A stretch of 64,000 bases of DNA from Tranzscheliella williamsii (Eukaryota > Basidiomycota > Ustilaginomycetes > Ustilaginales > Ustilaginaceae), in the NCBI GenBank assembly GCA_023212725.1, contig JALBYF010000081.1, forward strand, positions 1-64,000. Direction: 5' to 3'. The position numbers were made by a program, and so were the translations under genes. The notes under the pieces were generated by a model that was not told the DNA's origin, ran no database searches, and saw only the letters and a list, made by a program, of their open reading frames with translations. Shown here one piece after another: positions 18,199 through 27,428 of this stretch. The number at the start of each line of letters is the position of its first letter. Within the stretch, counting starts at the first letter, position 1.

Positions 18199-19485
18199 CT
18201 AATGTGAAAGCGGCGTGGGGGTCTTGGGGAGCGATGCTTTTTCGGGATCGTCAGTGCCGGCGGGCGGGTGGGCAGGCTGCCAGCGGAGGCGGTTGCCGAT
18301 GAAAATGGCGAGCCAGCTAAGGATGAGCAGGACAGGGACCTCGACGAGGGGACCGATGGTGGCGGCGAGCGCCTGGTCGGAGCCGGCACCGTAGATGGCG
18401 ATGCAGACCGCGATGGCAAGCTCAAAGTTGTTCGAGCCGGCAGTGAAGGCCTGCACCACCGCCATCTGGTAGCCCCACTGCCGCGCGCCGTACCGGACAG
18501 AGAGATACCAGATCGCGAAGAACGTCGCCGACCACATGAGCGCAAAGTAGACAACCAGCGGCACGAACGTACGGAAGACGGGGCCCAGATTGTCCAAGAT
18601 ATGCTGCGCTTGCTCGGCGAAGATGATGATGATCGTGTAGAGCAGCGCCACGAGCGAGAGCGGGCTGAAGAACGGCAGAAAATGGCTCTGAAATTTGACC
18701 TGTCCAAGCAGGCCGATGACTGCGAAGCGTGTGACGACGCCGGCCGCGAGCGGAATGCCCAGATAGATGACCACGGCGATCGCTGTGTTTGAATAGTCCA
18801 TCCGGAACCCCTTCTCGTTCGAAATAACATTGACAAAGAGGACCGACAGAGGTGCGTACAGAACGATCTGTAGCACGGAATTGACAATGACAATGATGGC
18901 ACAGGTGTTGGAATCGCCCCGCGCGATCTTATTCCAAATCATCACCATTGCGATGCAGCGGGCTAGGCCGACCATGATGATGCCGATGCGGTAACCGTCG
19001 AGATCGGGCAACGTAGCCCAAGCCAGCCCTAGCATCAGAAAGGGACCGATGATCCAGTTGAGCACCAGCGAGACAGCTAACTGATACCATATACGCCGGG
19101 TTTGGAAAATTTGTGGCAGCCGTTCGTACTGGACCTTTGTCAAGATCGGCCACATCATGATAATGAGGCCTACGACGAGCGGTGCTGAGACGCCTCGGAG
19201 GTTGCCCTTCTGCAAGTTTCTGGCAGCATTCGGTGCAAATTCGCCAATGACGACACCAAGGATCATGGCTAGGACAATGAGCGGCGACAAAAGGCGGTCT
19301 AGCCATCCCAGCGACAGCAGAACGCCTTTCGCGGCACTGGTCGACTGACGCGCATCATCGAGCGCCGAACGGACGGTGGGAACACCTCCGAACGGATGCA
19401 AGATGAAACCATCCTCGTTTGCCTCTTGAAGGCGATGCGGATATGCAGCTGTGGCTGGCGAAGGACTCCTGCTCTGCGCGGACAT
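18199..19485 (-). CDS. ACR3: ACR3-family arsenite efflux transporter
   Basis: 428 aa, one exon, about ten predicted membrane segments. ACR3 proteins export As(III) (and often Sb(III)) across the plasma membrane by proton exchange. The family-defining segment GLARCIAMVMIWN contains the conserved cysteine C177 required for metalloid transport; VIYLGIPLAAG, FTAGSNNFELAIAV and PLVEVPVLL are also typical. A 60-residue hydrophilic N-terminus and a short Pro-rich C-terminus are cytosolic tails. The ATG at 19485 is followed by a Ser/Pro-rich start (MSAQSRSPSP). It is convergent with the alcohol dehydrogenase remnant (156 bp between stops), and no arsenate reductase gene lies nearby. Confidence 0.93.
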   Translation of the reverse strand: MSAQSRSPSPATAAYPHRLQEANEDGFILHPFGGVPTVRSALDDARQSTSAAKGVLLSLGWLDRLLSPLIVLAMILGVVIGEFAPNAARNLQKGNLRGVSAPLVVGLIIMMWPILTKVQYERLPQIFQTRRIWYQLAVSLVLNWIIGPFLMLGLAWATLPDLDGYRIGIIMVGLARCIAMVMIWNKIARGDSNTCAIIVIVNSVLQIVLYAPLSVLFVNVISNEKGFRMDYSNTAIAVVIYLGIPLAAGVVTRFAVIGLLGQVKFQSHFLPFFSPLSLVALLYTIIIIFAEQAQHILDNLGPVFRTFVPLVVYFALMWSATFFAIWYLSVRYGARQWGYQMAVVQAFTAGSNNFELAIAVCIAIYGAGSDQALAATIGPLVEVPVLLILSWLAIFIGNRLRWQPAHPPAGTDDPEKASLPKTPTPLSH

Positions 19486-19982
19486 GCTGGGTGGCGGTTG
19501 CTTGTCTGACTATGGCTCGAATCCAATCGCAGTCCCGCGTCGCAAGCCGTCTTTTATTCCCTACAAGGTTTCTGTGCCCGGACTTTTTGCCTGAATGACA
19601 ATGTAGCGGACGGGAGGCAAAAGCATCGCTGCGGACAAAGTACTACCAGACGCATCAGCGTCTGCAGAGTGAAATCCTACGATATGTGGACGTGCCTCAA
19701 AGCCAAGGAATGGGTACTCTAGCAAAATAAATAATGGTACCGTCACTTAGTGATGCCCGAAGAGGCCGAATTTCAAATTCCCTCTGATTTCGAAATTCAC
19801 ATCTGACAGCCGATCCGATACTACCCATCGGGCAAGTCCTATCCCCGATAGAAATAGATATGGTGACGATCTCTAAGATCAGATTACCAAGACTGGGTAA
19901 GTGAGAGGTGCGGAGGGAGAAGTATTGTACACTGAGAAAGGTTGAGAGGGGTATGGTGCTGCGAGCATGAGCAAGCAAGACG
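19486..19982. promoter_or_regulatory. ACR3 upstream region and P450 3' flank
   Basis: About 500 bp, AT-richer than the genes (for example near 19720-19870), without a credible ORF. It contains the ACR3 promoter, since ACR3 starts at 19485 on the minus strand, and the terminator of the upstream P450. No specific site recognised. Confidence 0.4.
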
Positions 19983-21695
19983 TCAGTCGTTCCTTGCCTC
20001 GACGCGGATCCTGTATGGGTTCTTGACTGGCAAGGTGAGGGAGTCGTCGTAAGTTGGGACGTCATTGGTCATGGCGTCGTGATCGAAGTGAATATTGAAA
20101 TTGCCCAGCATCTCACAAACGACGGCGCAGCCCTCATAGGTGGCCAGCGTCTGGCCCAGACAAAGGCGTGGTCCAGCGTTGAAGGCATGGTAGAGGTATT
20201 GGCTGTAGGTCTTGTTGCCTAGGGTGCCATCGGCTCGGGTCTCAAGAAAACGCTCGGGTTTGAACTGCTCGCAGTCTTCGCCCCATAGTTCTGGCATGCG
20301 TGCCATGGCGTAATCTTGCCAGCTCACCGATTCTCCCTTCTTAATGATCAGGTCAGGCAGCTTCTCTGCCGGCACAGCGTTAGGCGCCGCTTGGGAGCCT
20401 TCCAGGGGTTGAGCATATGGACGGATCACGTCGTCTCTCACTGCCTTCTTGAGGTTCTTCGGCACCGAAGGATGTAGTCGAAGGGCTTCGTAAAAGCAGG
20501 CCTGAACGTAGGCCATCGATCCGAGATCATCGTAGTTCATTGCACGAGCCGAGTGTCCAGAGCCAAGCTTTTCGTGAATCTCCTCGCGACACTTGTCCAT
20601 GCATTCCGGCCGCTTGTAAAACTCGAAAAAGAGCCAGGCAAGGGCTTGGGCGGTAGTGTCTCGGCCAGCGATCAAAAAGTTGAGAACGACGGGGAGCAGT
20701 TCATCTCGGCTGAGGTTCTGCTCTATAAACAGCGCCAGTAGATCCTTGTCTCCCTTTCCAGAGGCTGCCCGCGCGTCCCCCCGCGCCCTTGCCTCCAGTC
20801 GCAGATCGATGATCTCGTAGCAGAAGCTGTGCAGCTCCTTGATCGTGCGCCTCATCTTGCGCCCTTGCGGCGAGAACCACTCGGTGATCTGCGCCAACGG
20901 GTCGACGAACCGCTCGTCCATTACGCGTTGCGCATAGTCGAAGTTGGACGCAAATTCGACCACATTGTCCAGTTCTTCGACCTTCTCTGGCAAACACTTG
21001 ACGTCGGCAGAAAAGGCCATCAACGAGAACGAGCTGAGAGTAAAACGGAAAAATAGGTCGGGCAGATTGATTGCGGCATTTTTCTGGCTGGCGTCGTTCA
21101 AGACGCTGTTGAGCGAGCGTAGGTCGTGCTGAATGGTGTTCTGAACGTGGGTACGAAAATTGCCAACGCTGAAGATGTGCGACGCCATCTTACGTTGCTT
21201 CTTCCATACATCACCATCGGCGACAAAGATGCCATGAGGGCTCATGACATCGCCCATGTTTTTACGGAAATCCGGCCCTTTGTTATAGTTTTCGAAGTTG
21301 GTCTTCTGCACCCAGCGAATGTACTCGGGACGGTTGATGACGGTGACTCTGCCGCCCATAACCGGGAAAGTGGCAGCCCAAGGCTTGCCCCCTTTGCCAA
21401 TGCTGTGTTGCAGCCTCGAAAATTCATCCAGAAAGCGTCGTCGCTTGGTAGCAATCTCGAGCAGGAAAAACAGATTACCAACAAGCGGCCACGCCCCAGG
21501 CACTTCAGAAATGCCCTTTCGATGAGAAGCGAACAGGTACTTTCTTGGTGAGATGGCGCATAGCAAGATGAATACTACGACAACGCCAAGCGCAAGATGA
21601 GCAGCAGAGAAACTCTCCACCGACGTGGTTACTGACGGTCGCGGAGACATGATGGCGTCTGACTTCGTTCTGGCGTATGTAACTGTCCTGGACAT
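19983..21695 (-). CDS. Cytochrome P450, fatty-acid hydroxylase type (CYP52/63/86-like)
   Basis: 570 aa, one exon. A heme monooxygenase, expected at the ER membrane: residues about 34-50 form a hydrophobic anchor (LALGVVVVFILLCAI). The oxygen-binding helix I has AGRDTTAQALAW, helix K has EALRLHP (ExxR), and the heme loop is FNAGPRLCLGQ with the axial C512. The order and wording of these motifs resemble the alkane and fatty-acid omega-hydroxylase group; the real substrate is unknown. It keeps every essential P450 residue. Two nearby ATGs (codons 1 and 15) precede the anchor; the first is reported. No neighbouring reductase or biosynthetic cluster is visible. Confidence 0.9.
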   Translation of the reverse strand: MSRTVTYARTKSDAIMSPRPSVTTSVESFSAAHLALGVVVVFILLCAISPRKYLFASHRKGISEVPGAWPLVGNLFFLLEIATKRRRFLDEFSRLQHSIGKGGKPWAATFPVMGGRVTVINRPEYIRWVQKTNFENYNKGPDFRKNMGDVMSPHGIFVADGDVWKKQRKMASHIFSVGNFRTHVQNTIQHDLRSLNSVLNDASQKNAAINLPDLFFRFTLSSFSLMAFSADVKCLPEKVEELDNVVEFASNFDYAQRVMDERFVDPLAQITEWFSPQGRKMRRTIKELHSFCYEIIDLRLEARARGDARAASGKGDKDLLALFIEQNLSRDELLPVVLNFLIAGRDTTAQALAWLFFEFYKRPECMDKCREEIHEKLGSGHSARAMNYDDLGSMAYVQACFYEALRLHPSVPKNLKKAVRDDVIRPYAQPLEGSQAAPNAVPAEKLPDLIIKKGESVSWQDYAMARMPELWGEDCEQFKPERFLETRADGTLGNKTYSQYLYHAFNAGPRLCLGQTLATYEGCAVVCEMLGNFNIHFDHDAMTNDVPTYDDSLTLPVKNPYRIRVEARND

Positions 21696-22947
21696 TGACA
21701 GTGGAACAACAAAAGGAAGGGGATTGTCCAGGGAGAGCCAGCAGGGGTGGGGATGTGCTTTTTGTAGCGGCGCCAGCGAGTGCGGGGCTTGATCACCGCT
21801 GACTTAACCCCACAACTGACCAGCCACGGTTACCTCAACGCTAGCAAAACATTTGAGACAGACCGGATACATGCTCCTCACACTGCATAGTAAGGTAGGG
21901 CAGACTCGTGATCACACGCTTACGCGGCAAGCGCACGGTTTCGCCTTGGGAGCCGATGAAGGGACAGTCCCAATGTTTAGCGTCCTGCCAGATGCTCTAC
22001 TCGCTCGAGGCTCACATTGGCGTCAAGACAGGCGGAGCATGACCGCGGGAAGCGGACCGAGCCCAAATCCCTCATTCTTCCCAGTCCCGTCGTTACTACG
22101 AACTGTGTGACGATTGGCAATGCGTTGGAGATGACTCACGAGAATCTGAGTAAGGAAAAGGGGCGGACAAATCGCCTTACATGGAAGAGCGGAGCACTAG
22201 CATCGTAGGGACTGCCGCGCTTCCGGACCAGGTACGGTACGGAGCCGCTGTACAAAATTCCTAACGGCTAATGCGGATGCGGCCATTGGCTTGGCAAGGT
22301 TCAGCGCGACACTGACATTGCGTTGCCCCAAAGTCGTGCGGCTCTTCTGCGGCTCTGCTCTCCAGCGGCTCTCTTTTGGCAGTTGTGATGCTTATGCAGG
22401 GTCTGTGACGTGTTTAAAGGCTCTCAACTGCGCCTTTAGCCATCCTTGCCCTTGCGGATACATAACGTGTGTGTTACGATCAGCGGTTCATGCTTCGGAC
22501 TAGACAGCAAGCGGTTCTGCAGCCGCGCTAGCCAGGCACACACCTTGGTTGCCACTGTCTCCTATGAGTGTTTGACCGCGGCTCGGCTCTTATTGTTTAT
22601 CAAGGCGGCACCCGAAATCTCGGCTCACACAAACAGCGTTTTGCTTTTGGGCATTCCCTTCTGTCAGATTTTTTCTCTTGGAAAGCATTATATTGGTGAT
22701 GTAGATCTGGGGGCTCCTAAGATGTCCGCATCTCATCGCTGATGCCATTGTGGATCAACCATGCCCATAGCCTAACCACCACCGTTGCCTACCTAGTCAG
22801 CTCTGTGGATCCCACTTTTTCGAAGTTAGGTCTGCATTTTTAAGGTCGTCGTGGTATATACAGAAATGTAGTGTCATAACGATTAAGTGATCTGAATATC
22901 GAAGCTGAAGAAGTCACACCAGCCCCTGGTAGTACGAACGCAGCGCC
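21696..22947. other. 1.25-kb intergenic stretch, P450 promoter side
   Basis: Between the P450 start and the V-ATPase subunit f stop. It contains only short frames with no family resemblance and no tRNA-like B box. It is less GC-rich than the flanking genes. I see nothing assignable beyond the P450 upstream region. Confidence 0.4.
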
Positions 22948-23293
22948 TTAGAGTTGAATGCGGCTGTATCTACGGTGCACGCCGAGCTGGCATCCGCAGA
23001 ATGCAATGAAAGCGATGTAGAATAACGCTGCCATGTAACAAGTTCGGCCAACGGCAAGTCCGTCCTCGGGGTCCTCTGTGCTGCCCATCAACGCAGGCCA
23101 GTTGTGTTGAAATCCATAACCGAAGATCGCCAGAATAACAGCGCCAAAGCTTGATACGACTGTACAGCAGCTGGCTGTAACACATAAGGATCCATGTCAG
23201 ATGGATGTCGAGCGGCTTTTTCTTACGATGGCACGACAGCCCTGGCACCAACTTACCGAGTCCACTGCCTACGACAGGGCGCGCAAGCGACAT
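22948..23293 (-). CDS. V-ATPase Vo subunit f (RNASEK-like)
   Basis: Two exons, 23257-23293 and 22948-23174, give 87 aa. The intron has donor GTAAGT and acceptor TTACAG. The protein has two hydrophobic helices joined by a conserved loop: SSFGAVILAIFGYGF, then MGSTEDPEDG, then AALFYIAFIAFCGCQ and a basic end (HRRYSR). This matches the small V-ATPase membrane subunit of yeast (YPR170W-B) and animal RNASEK in length, topology and the DPEDG loop. It belongs to the proton-pumping membrane sector on vacuole and endosomes. The first exon is only 12 codons, so the gene is invisible to simple ORF scans. Confidence 0.85.
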
Positions 23294-23715
23294 CTTGTGT
23301 GCAGGCAAGGTGAGGCCGAACTCGGATTCGTGTTGATCGTAGACCCCGGGATGATGCCCTTGACGAGAGATGATATTGAATCAGATCGAGGTTAGGCTGG
23401 TAGTGTTGGTGTCGGCCCCTGCGCCTCCTGAGCCCAGTGACTGACACGTGACGCGCTGTATTACCACGGAATTGCTGCATAGGCAATTAAAACGCATTAT
23501 TCACATTAATGTGGTTCGAGAGGATACAATTTAACGATCCACATAGTAATAGTACTATAATACGCATTTCTGCAACTTTCCCTTGTGTTACACCGCGCCG
23601 ACTCCGTCTGTTCGGCACTCGTATGAAACAAAGACGGTCATTGCGTTGCCGGTCAAGACCCTGAAACGTTGATCGTGCTGCGCTCTGACCTGATCATTAT
23701 CCATAATTGACGACG
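23294..23715. promoter_or_regulatory. Upstream region between V-ATPase f and the NTPase-nuclease gene
   Basis: About 420 bp between two divergent start codons. The part at 23480-23560 is strongly AT-rich (several ATTA/TAAT runs and TATAATAC), in contrast with the GC-rich surroundings. No gene seen. Confidence 0.4.
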
Positions 23716-26700
23716 ATGTCAATACCCAGTCCACCTCAAGGAGAAGACCCTCTGCTATTCTGCCTCAACCATTATGTGACCGAGAATGTATACATACCGC
23801 TTGCTCTTACCAATCTGTTTTATGGCCAGGAAACGAAAAAGAAGAGTGATCTCTTAGTCCTCAAATTCTCCTGTTCAAGGATGCTAAAGGAACTTCTCCG
23901 TCACTATGATGAACTCCCTGTCGAATTCAGACAAAAAGTATGGAGCAGCCAAGGCCTCATGCTGCCATGGCGGGCTGACAAGGACGTACTCGCGCTCATT
24001 CAAGAAGATTTCTTTCCTCACGAACCAGTGCCGTCCGGATCCGCACCAACGTCGCGCCACCTGGTTGGTGCACTCGAGTTCTTTCTGCAGCACGCCTTTG
24101 CGCCCCCATCCCCAAGGCGGTCGCAGGCGGAAACTCGCATTGATGTTCGAGCAGCCTTCGCTCGTCCTCTCCTAGGGCCCATAGCGTCCTCTCTGCAAGA
24201 CTACGTACTCCATTTTCAGTCCATCATGTCCAAAAGTGGTGACACCAAGACGGACTTTTACGCCAAAGTCTTTCCCATTTTGCAGTCTTCGGGGACGGGG
24301 AAGACAAAAACAGCTGTCCAGCTGTCCGCGTACCAGGCCGGTATGCTGATTTGCACCCGGGGCAAAGCCAACGACCACGGAAGCGTTTCTTTTCCTCCAA
24401 ACGACGACTCCGTCTTCGACTTCCTTTCCCCTGCCGTATCTAGCGACGACACATATGCAATACACAAGCGTGTTGCGTCTTGGCTTGGCGCCTACTTCTC
24501 TGTGCTGGCTTTGCACCTTAGTAAGCGCGTGGCTAATAGTGGCTGTTTCGTTCAGACTGTTACCCCCGAAGGGGTGCGGACGGCCAGCCGACACAAAGAC
24601 CCCTACGCCTGCTGGCGTAGCGTGGTCCTTCATTTTGGGCTTGCCGTACACAGCGGTCCAGACTTTCTGAATGGGTACAGGTTCTTCCCCGCCGGTGTTG
24701 AGAGTCTAGGGCTGTGCAAGGACAGCCGCTTGACACTCGCCACTCCAACCGAAGTTGACTCTTCCTTCGAAGCAGCCTCAAGTGGCGGTTCAGACCCCCC
24801 GTCCGTGGGCGCAGATCTTCGCGATATGCAACACGAGCCATTCATACGTTCCACGCTCGACGAGCCCCGGCGTTTCCGTACCCATTTACTAGAAAAGATC
24901 GCCAAGCTCGCAAAGAAACGTTTCAACAACACGGAAGAGAGCCTTAAGTCTAATCAAGTGTCGACTCAGGGTGATGTGGCCGCCGATATTGCAGCCACAC
25001 ACCTGAAGACACATCTCGAAGAACTCGAAAACATTATGCCAGAGGACGTATGGAAGAAGAGCTTCTTCTTCCTCGTGATAGACGAGTGCATGCCACTTCT
25101 AAAACTGTTACCTGTCCTCCGCCGCTTATGGAAGGAGGCACGTCCAGACCGGACCTGGTTGGTTCTCATCGACACTGACTCTCACATCGCCCCGCTTGCG
25201 AGGCCAGCTGCGCGGCTGTCATCTTTGAGACTTCAGGAGGATGACAAGGCCAAGCTTATCCCGCCTTTCTGCGCACTCCCACTAGACACCGGTTTCAGAA
25301 CCGAGGTTAGCAGGTTCGAGACGTTGCTGCTCCGGAAGGCACTGACGTTCGCGGATCTGTCAGAGACGGTCAGTTCCATGGGACGGCCGCTCTGGAACAC
25401 CAACCTTTATCGCAAATCAATGGGCATCGCCCGCCCGCACGTCAGAAATATCTTGATCAAACTCACAATGTCGCAGGAAGACGACATTTGGCCCGAAGGC
25501 ACGGTCCCAACAATTGCTAGCAACAAATTCCGTATGTTACTAGCACTTGCGGGCCAGCGTATTCCATTGGCATACGTTGGCCATCAAGGTATCAGGTCGT
25601 TCTCGGCTGAAACGCAGTCGAAATCGACGAAGATTGCATTGCAATCCAACGAATTTCTTCAGCAACAGGTCTCAATGCACCTCCGAATGGTCTCAAGGGT
25701 CTACGACTCTGTTGACGCATTCGAAACCTCAACACCCTCCGAGCCACCCCTTTCTCTCGCAGTTAGCTCTCTGATGCGCGGCAAGGGTGTCGACGCCGAA
25801 GGACAGGCTCAGGCTCGTTGGTCGGAAGTTGTGCAAACTTTGAACCTGGCGCACAACACCATTGGTTTAATGCTCGGGGAGGAGGGCGAAGAAGGCGTCC
25901 GTCTCCTTTTATCTATAACCGCGGATCTCTTGGCTGCAAGGCGAGTTGTAAAATTCGCTCGAGAACAGGGTCAGAACATCAGAAATCCCAGACAAGATGA
26001 CTTATACAAGGCCCAGTGCGCCCCAATTCAACTCTGGGGCTGGCTCCGCCAACTATTTGGCCTCACTGTCGAAGATACCTCACACGACTTCGGTCAACTG
26101 CAAGAATGGTCGTCGCAGTTCTACCTAAACTTCACCCATTTTCTCAGATTGGGTAGGCTCGTCAATGCAGGAGGCAAGGAGAGTCCAGATGCAGTAATGC
26201 TGGCCGAATACTGGACTAGGCAATGCGCTTTTGTGGGACTGCCAAACCAAAAAGGTTGGGACATCGTCGTGCCGATTTACAAATCTGGGCACCAGCCGGA
26301 GTTCGAGGACGTCTTCGACCCGGATAAGCTGACGTACGTCGCAATCCAAGTGAAAAATCGACTGAAAGATGTTGACACTACGTACTTTTTTGGGCCGTCG
26401 TGGCGCCGCGACACTGCAACCGCGGTTGATGAATGCCTCGAGATATTTATTGACCTTCGTTCCCCCGTCTCAAAGCCTAAGTACGAGCTGCTGAAGGCCG
26501 CTGAGCTCCGCCCAGGAGCTTTTCCATCGGATAGACAACATCTGACGATCAGCGGGTTCGGTGCAAGGACATTCCCTGTGATCGATGCTCTTTCGCCAGA
26601 GGCGCGCAATTCCCTGCCCTTACTCTTTGGCTTTGCCGTCTCGCATTTTGGCGAGGATCCGTACGAAGGAGCTACGAATTCAACAGAGGAGCTGAAATTG

Positions 26701-26877
26701 CTTGTTAGCCATACGGATGGCGACGGCCCTGCATGGCTTTGGAACGGACGGCCCAGCAACAAGAAAGAACGAACTGTGACCCGAAGTAGGCCCTCTCCCT
26801 TCCCAGAATCGGTAGATAACGAAATCAGGCCCAAAGGAAGGACGAGGAGCGATCGCAAGGTAACTCGCACCTCTTGA
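23716..26877 (+). CDS. Crinkler/RHS-type P-loop NTPase with PD-(D/E)XK-like nuclease domain
   Basis: 1053 codons plus stop, one exon. Near residue 190 is the sequence LQSSGTGKTKTAV (K196, T197), a Walker A loop of the variant kind seen in Crinkler and retrotransposon-hot-spot ATPases, where QSSGTGK replaces the usual GxxxxGK. A Walker B follows (FFFLVIDE, D456-E457). Further on, GWDIVVPI (D849) and VAIQVKN (Q878, K880) give the D...(E/Q)xK arrangement of restriction-endonuclease-like folds. The C-terminus is very basic. No signal peptide is visible. Those families include host-manipulating effectors and selfish nucleases; here the role is unknown. The ATG at 23716 is the first in the frame (the upstream TTG is ignored). 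A less GC-rich base composition than its neighbours hints at lateral origin or fast turnover. Confidence 0.65.
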   Translation: MSIPSPPQGEDPLLFCLNHYVTENVYIPLALTNLFYGQETKKKSDLLVLKFSCSRMLKELLRHYDELPVEFRQKVWSSQGLMLPWRADKDVLALIQEDFFPHEPVPSGSAPTSRHLVGALEFFLQHAFAPPSPRRSQAETRIDVRAAFARPLLGPIASSLQDYVLHFQSIMSKSGDTKTDFYAKVFPILQSSGTGKTKTAVQLSAYQAGMLICTRGKANDHGSVSFPPNDDSVFDFLSPAVSSDDTYAIHKRVASWLGAYFSVLALHLSKRVANSGCFVQTVTPEGVRTASRHKDPYACWRSVVLHFGLAVHSGPDFLNGYRFFPAGVESLGLCKDSRLTLATPTEVDSSFEAASSGGSDPPSVGADLRDMQHEPFIRSTLDEPRRFRTHLLEKIAKLAKKRFNNTEESLKSNQVSTQGDVAADIAATHLKTHLEELENIMPEDVWKKSFFFLVIDECMPLLKLLPVLRRLWKEARPDRTWLVLIDTDSHIAPLARPAARLSSLRLQEDDKAKLIPPFCALPLDTGFRTEVSRFETLLLRKALTFADLSETVSSMGRPLWNTNLYRKSMGIARPHVRNILIKLTMSQEDDIWPEGTVPTIASNKFRMLLALAGQRIPLAYVGHQGIRSFSAETQSKSTKIALQSNEFLQQQVSMHLRMVSRVYDSVDAFETSTPSEPPLSLAVSSLMRGKGVDAEGQAQARWSEVVQTLNLAHNTIGLMLGEEGEEGVRLLLSITADLLAARRVVKFAREQGQNIRNPRQDDLYKAQCAPIQLWGWLRQLFGLTVEDTSHDFGQLQEWSSQFYLNFTHFLRLGRLVNAGGKESPDAVMLAEYWTRQCAFVGLPNQKGWDIVVPIYKSGHQPEFEDVFDPDKLTYVAIQVKNRLKDVDTTYFFGPSWRRDTATAVDECLEIFIDLRSPVSKPKYELLKAAELRPGAFPSDRQHLTISGFGARTFPVIDALSPEARNSLPLLFGFAVSHFGEDPYEGATNSTEELKLLVSHTDGDGPAWLWNGRPSNKKERTVTRSRPSPFPESVDNEIRPKGRTRSDRKVTRTS

Positions 26878-27428
26878 TATGTACTGTACAGTATTTTAGG
26901 CTTTACGATGTGACTGGCAAGATTCCGCACGATAATACGAGTCCTGTATTGTTGTGGCATGGTTCTCGCTCTATGTCTTGATCTAACTTTTCAGCACTCT
27001 CGGTAATTACCTACTGTTTGTGTACTTGTCCTGTACAGATTGTGATTTTCTTGTAAAGAGCGCATCAGAGTGAGTGTGAGAATTGCAAGCCTAACTTTGC
27101 TGTACAGATAATGTGGTAGCAGAACTACAAGTCCATATGACGCCCACTGAGCTAGGTGGCAAGCGAGCCGCCGCAGCCCAGCAATCAGCTATTAGCTCGT
27201 CACTTGGTGGAATCCCCGCATCCAACATGCAACCACGAACCGCAAGCAAGTTCACATCGAAAGATACTTGTTAGAGCGCGGGCATATTCGAACTGAGCCG
27301 CCGCCACTCACACTCATACCTCACCACCCTTACACAGAATACCTCCTTTTCCCTTCCTACCTCATCGGACACTAGCTCACAGAGCCGACTCTTCAACCTT
27401 GCATTGGATAGAAAGATGAACCGGAGAC
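26878..27428. other. Intergenic region upstream of PSO2
   Basis: 550 bp with no gene seen. The motif TGTACAG recurs (near 26883, 27033, 27100). The last 130 bp are pyrimidine-rich and probably hold the PSO2 leader. Confidence 0.35.

Noticed and set aside
18199..21695. ACR3 and P450 as a detoxification island
   Set aside because: Just two adjacent genes with no arsenate reductase or regulator nearby; no sequence sign of joint control.
22291..22742. Short plus-strand frames in the gap after the P450
   Set aside because: Too short, no conserved motifs, no splice-supported extension.
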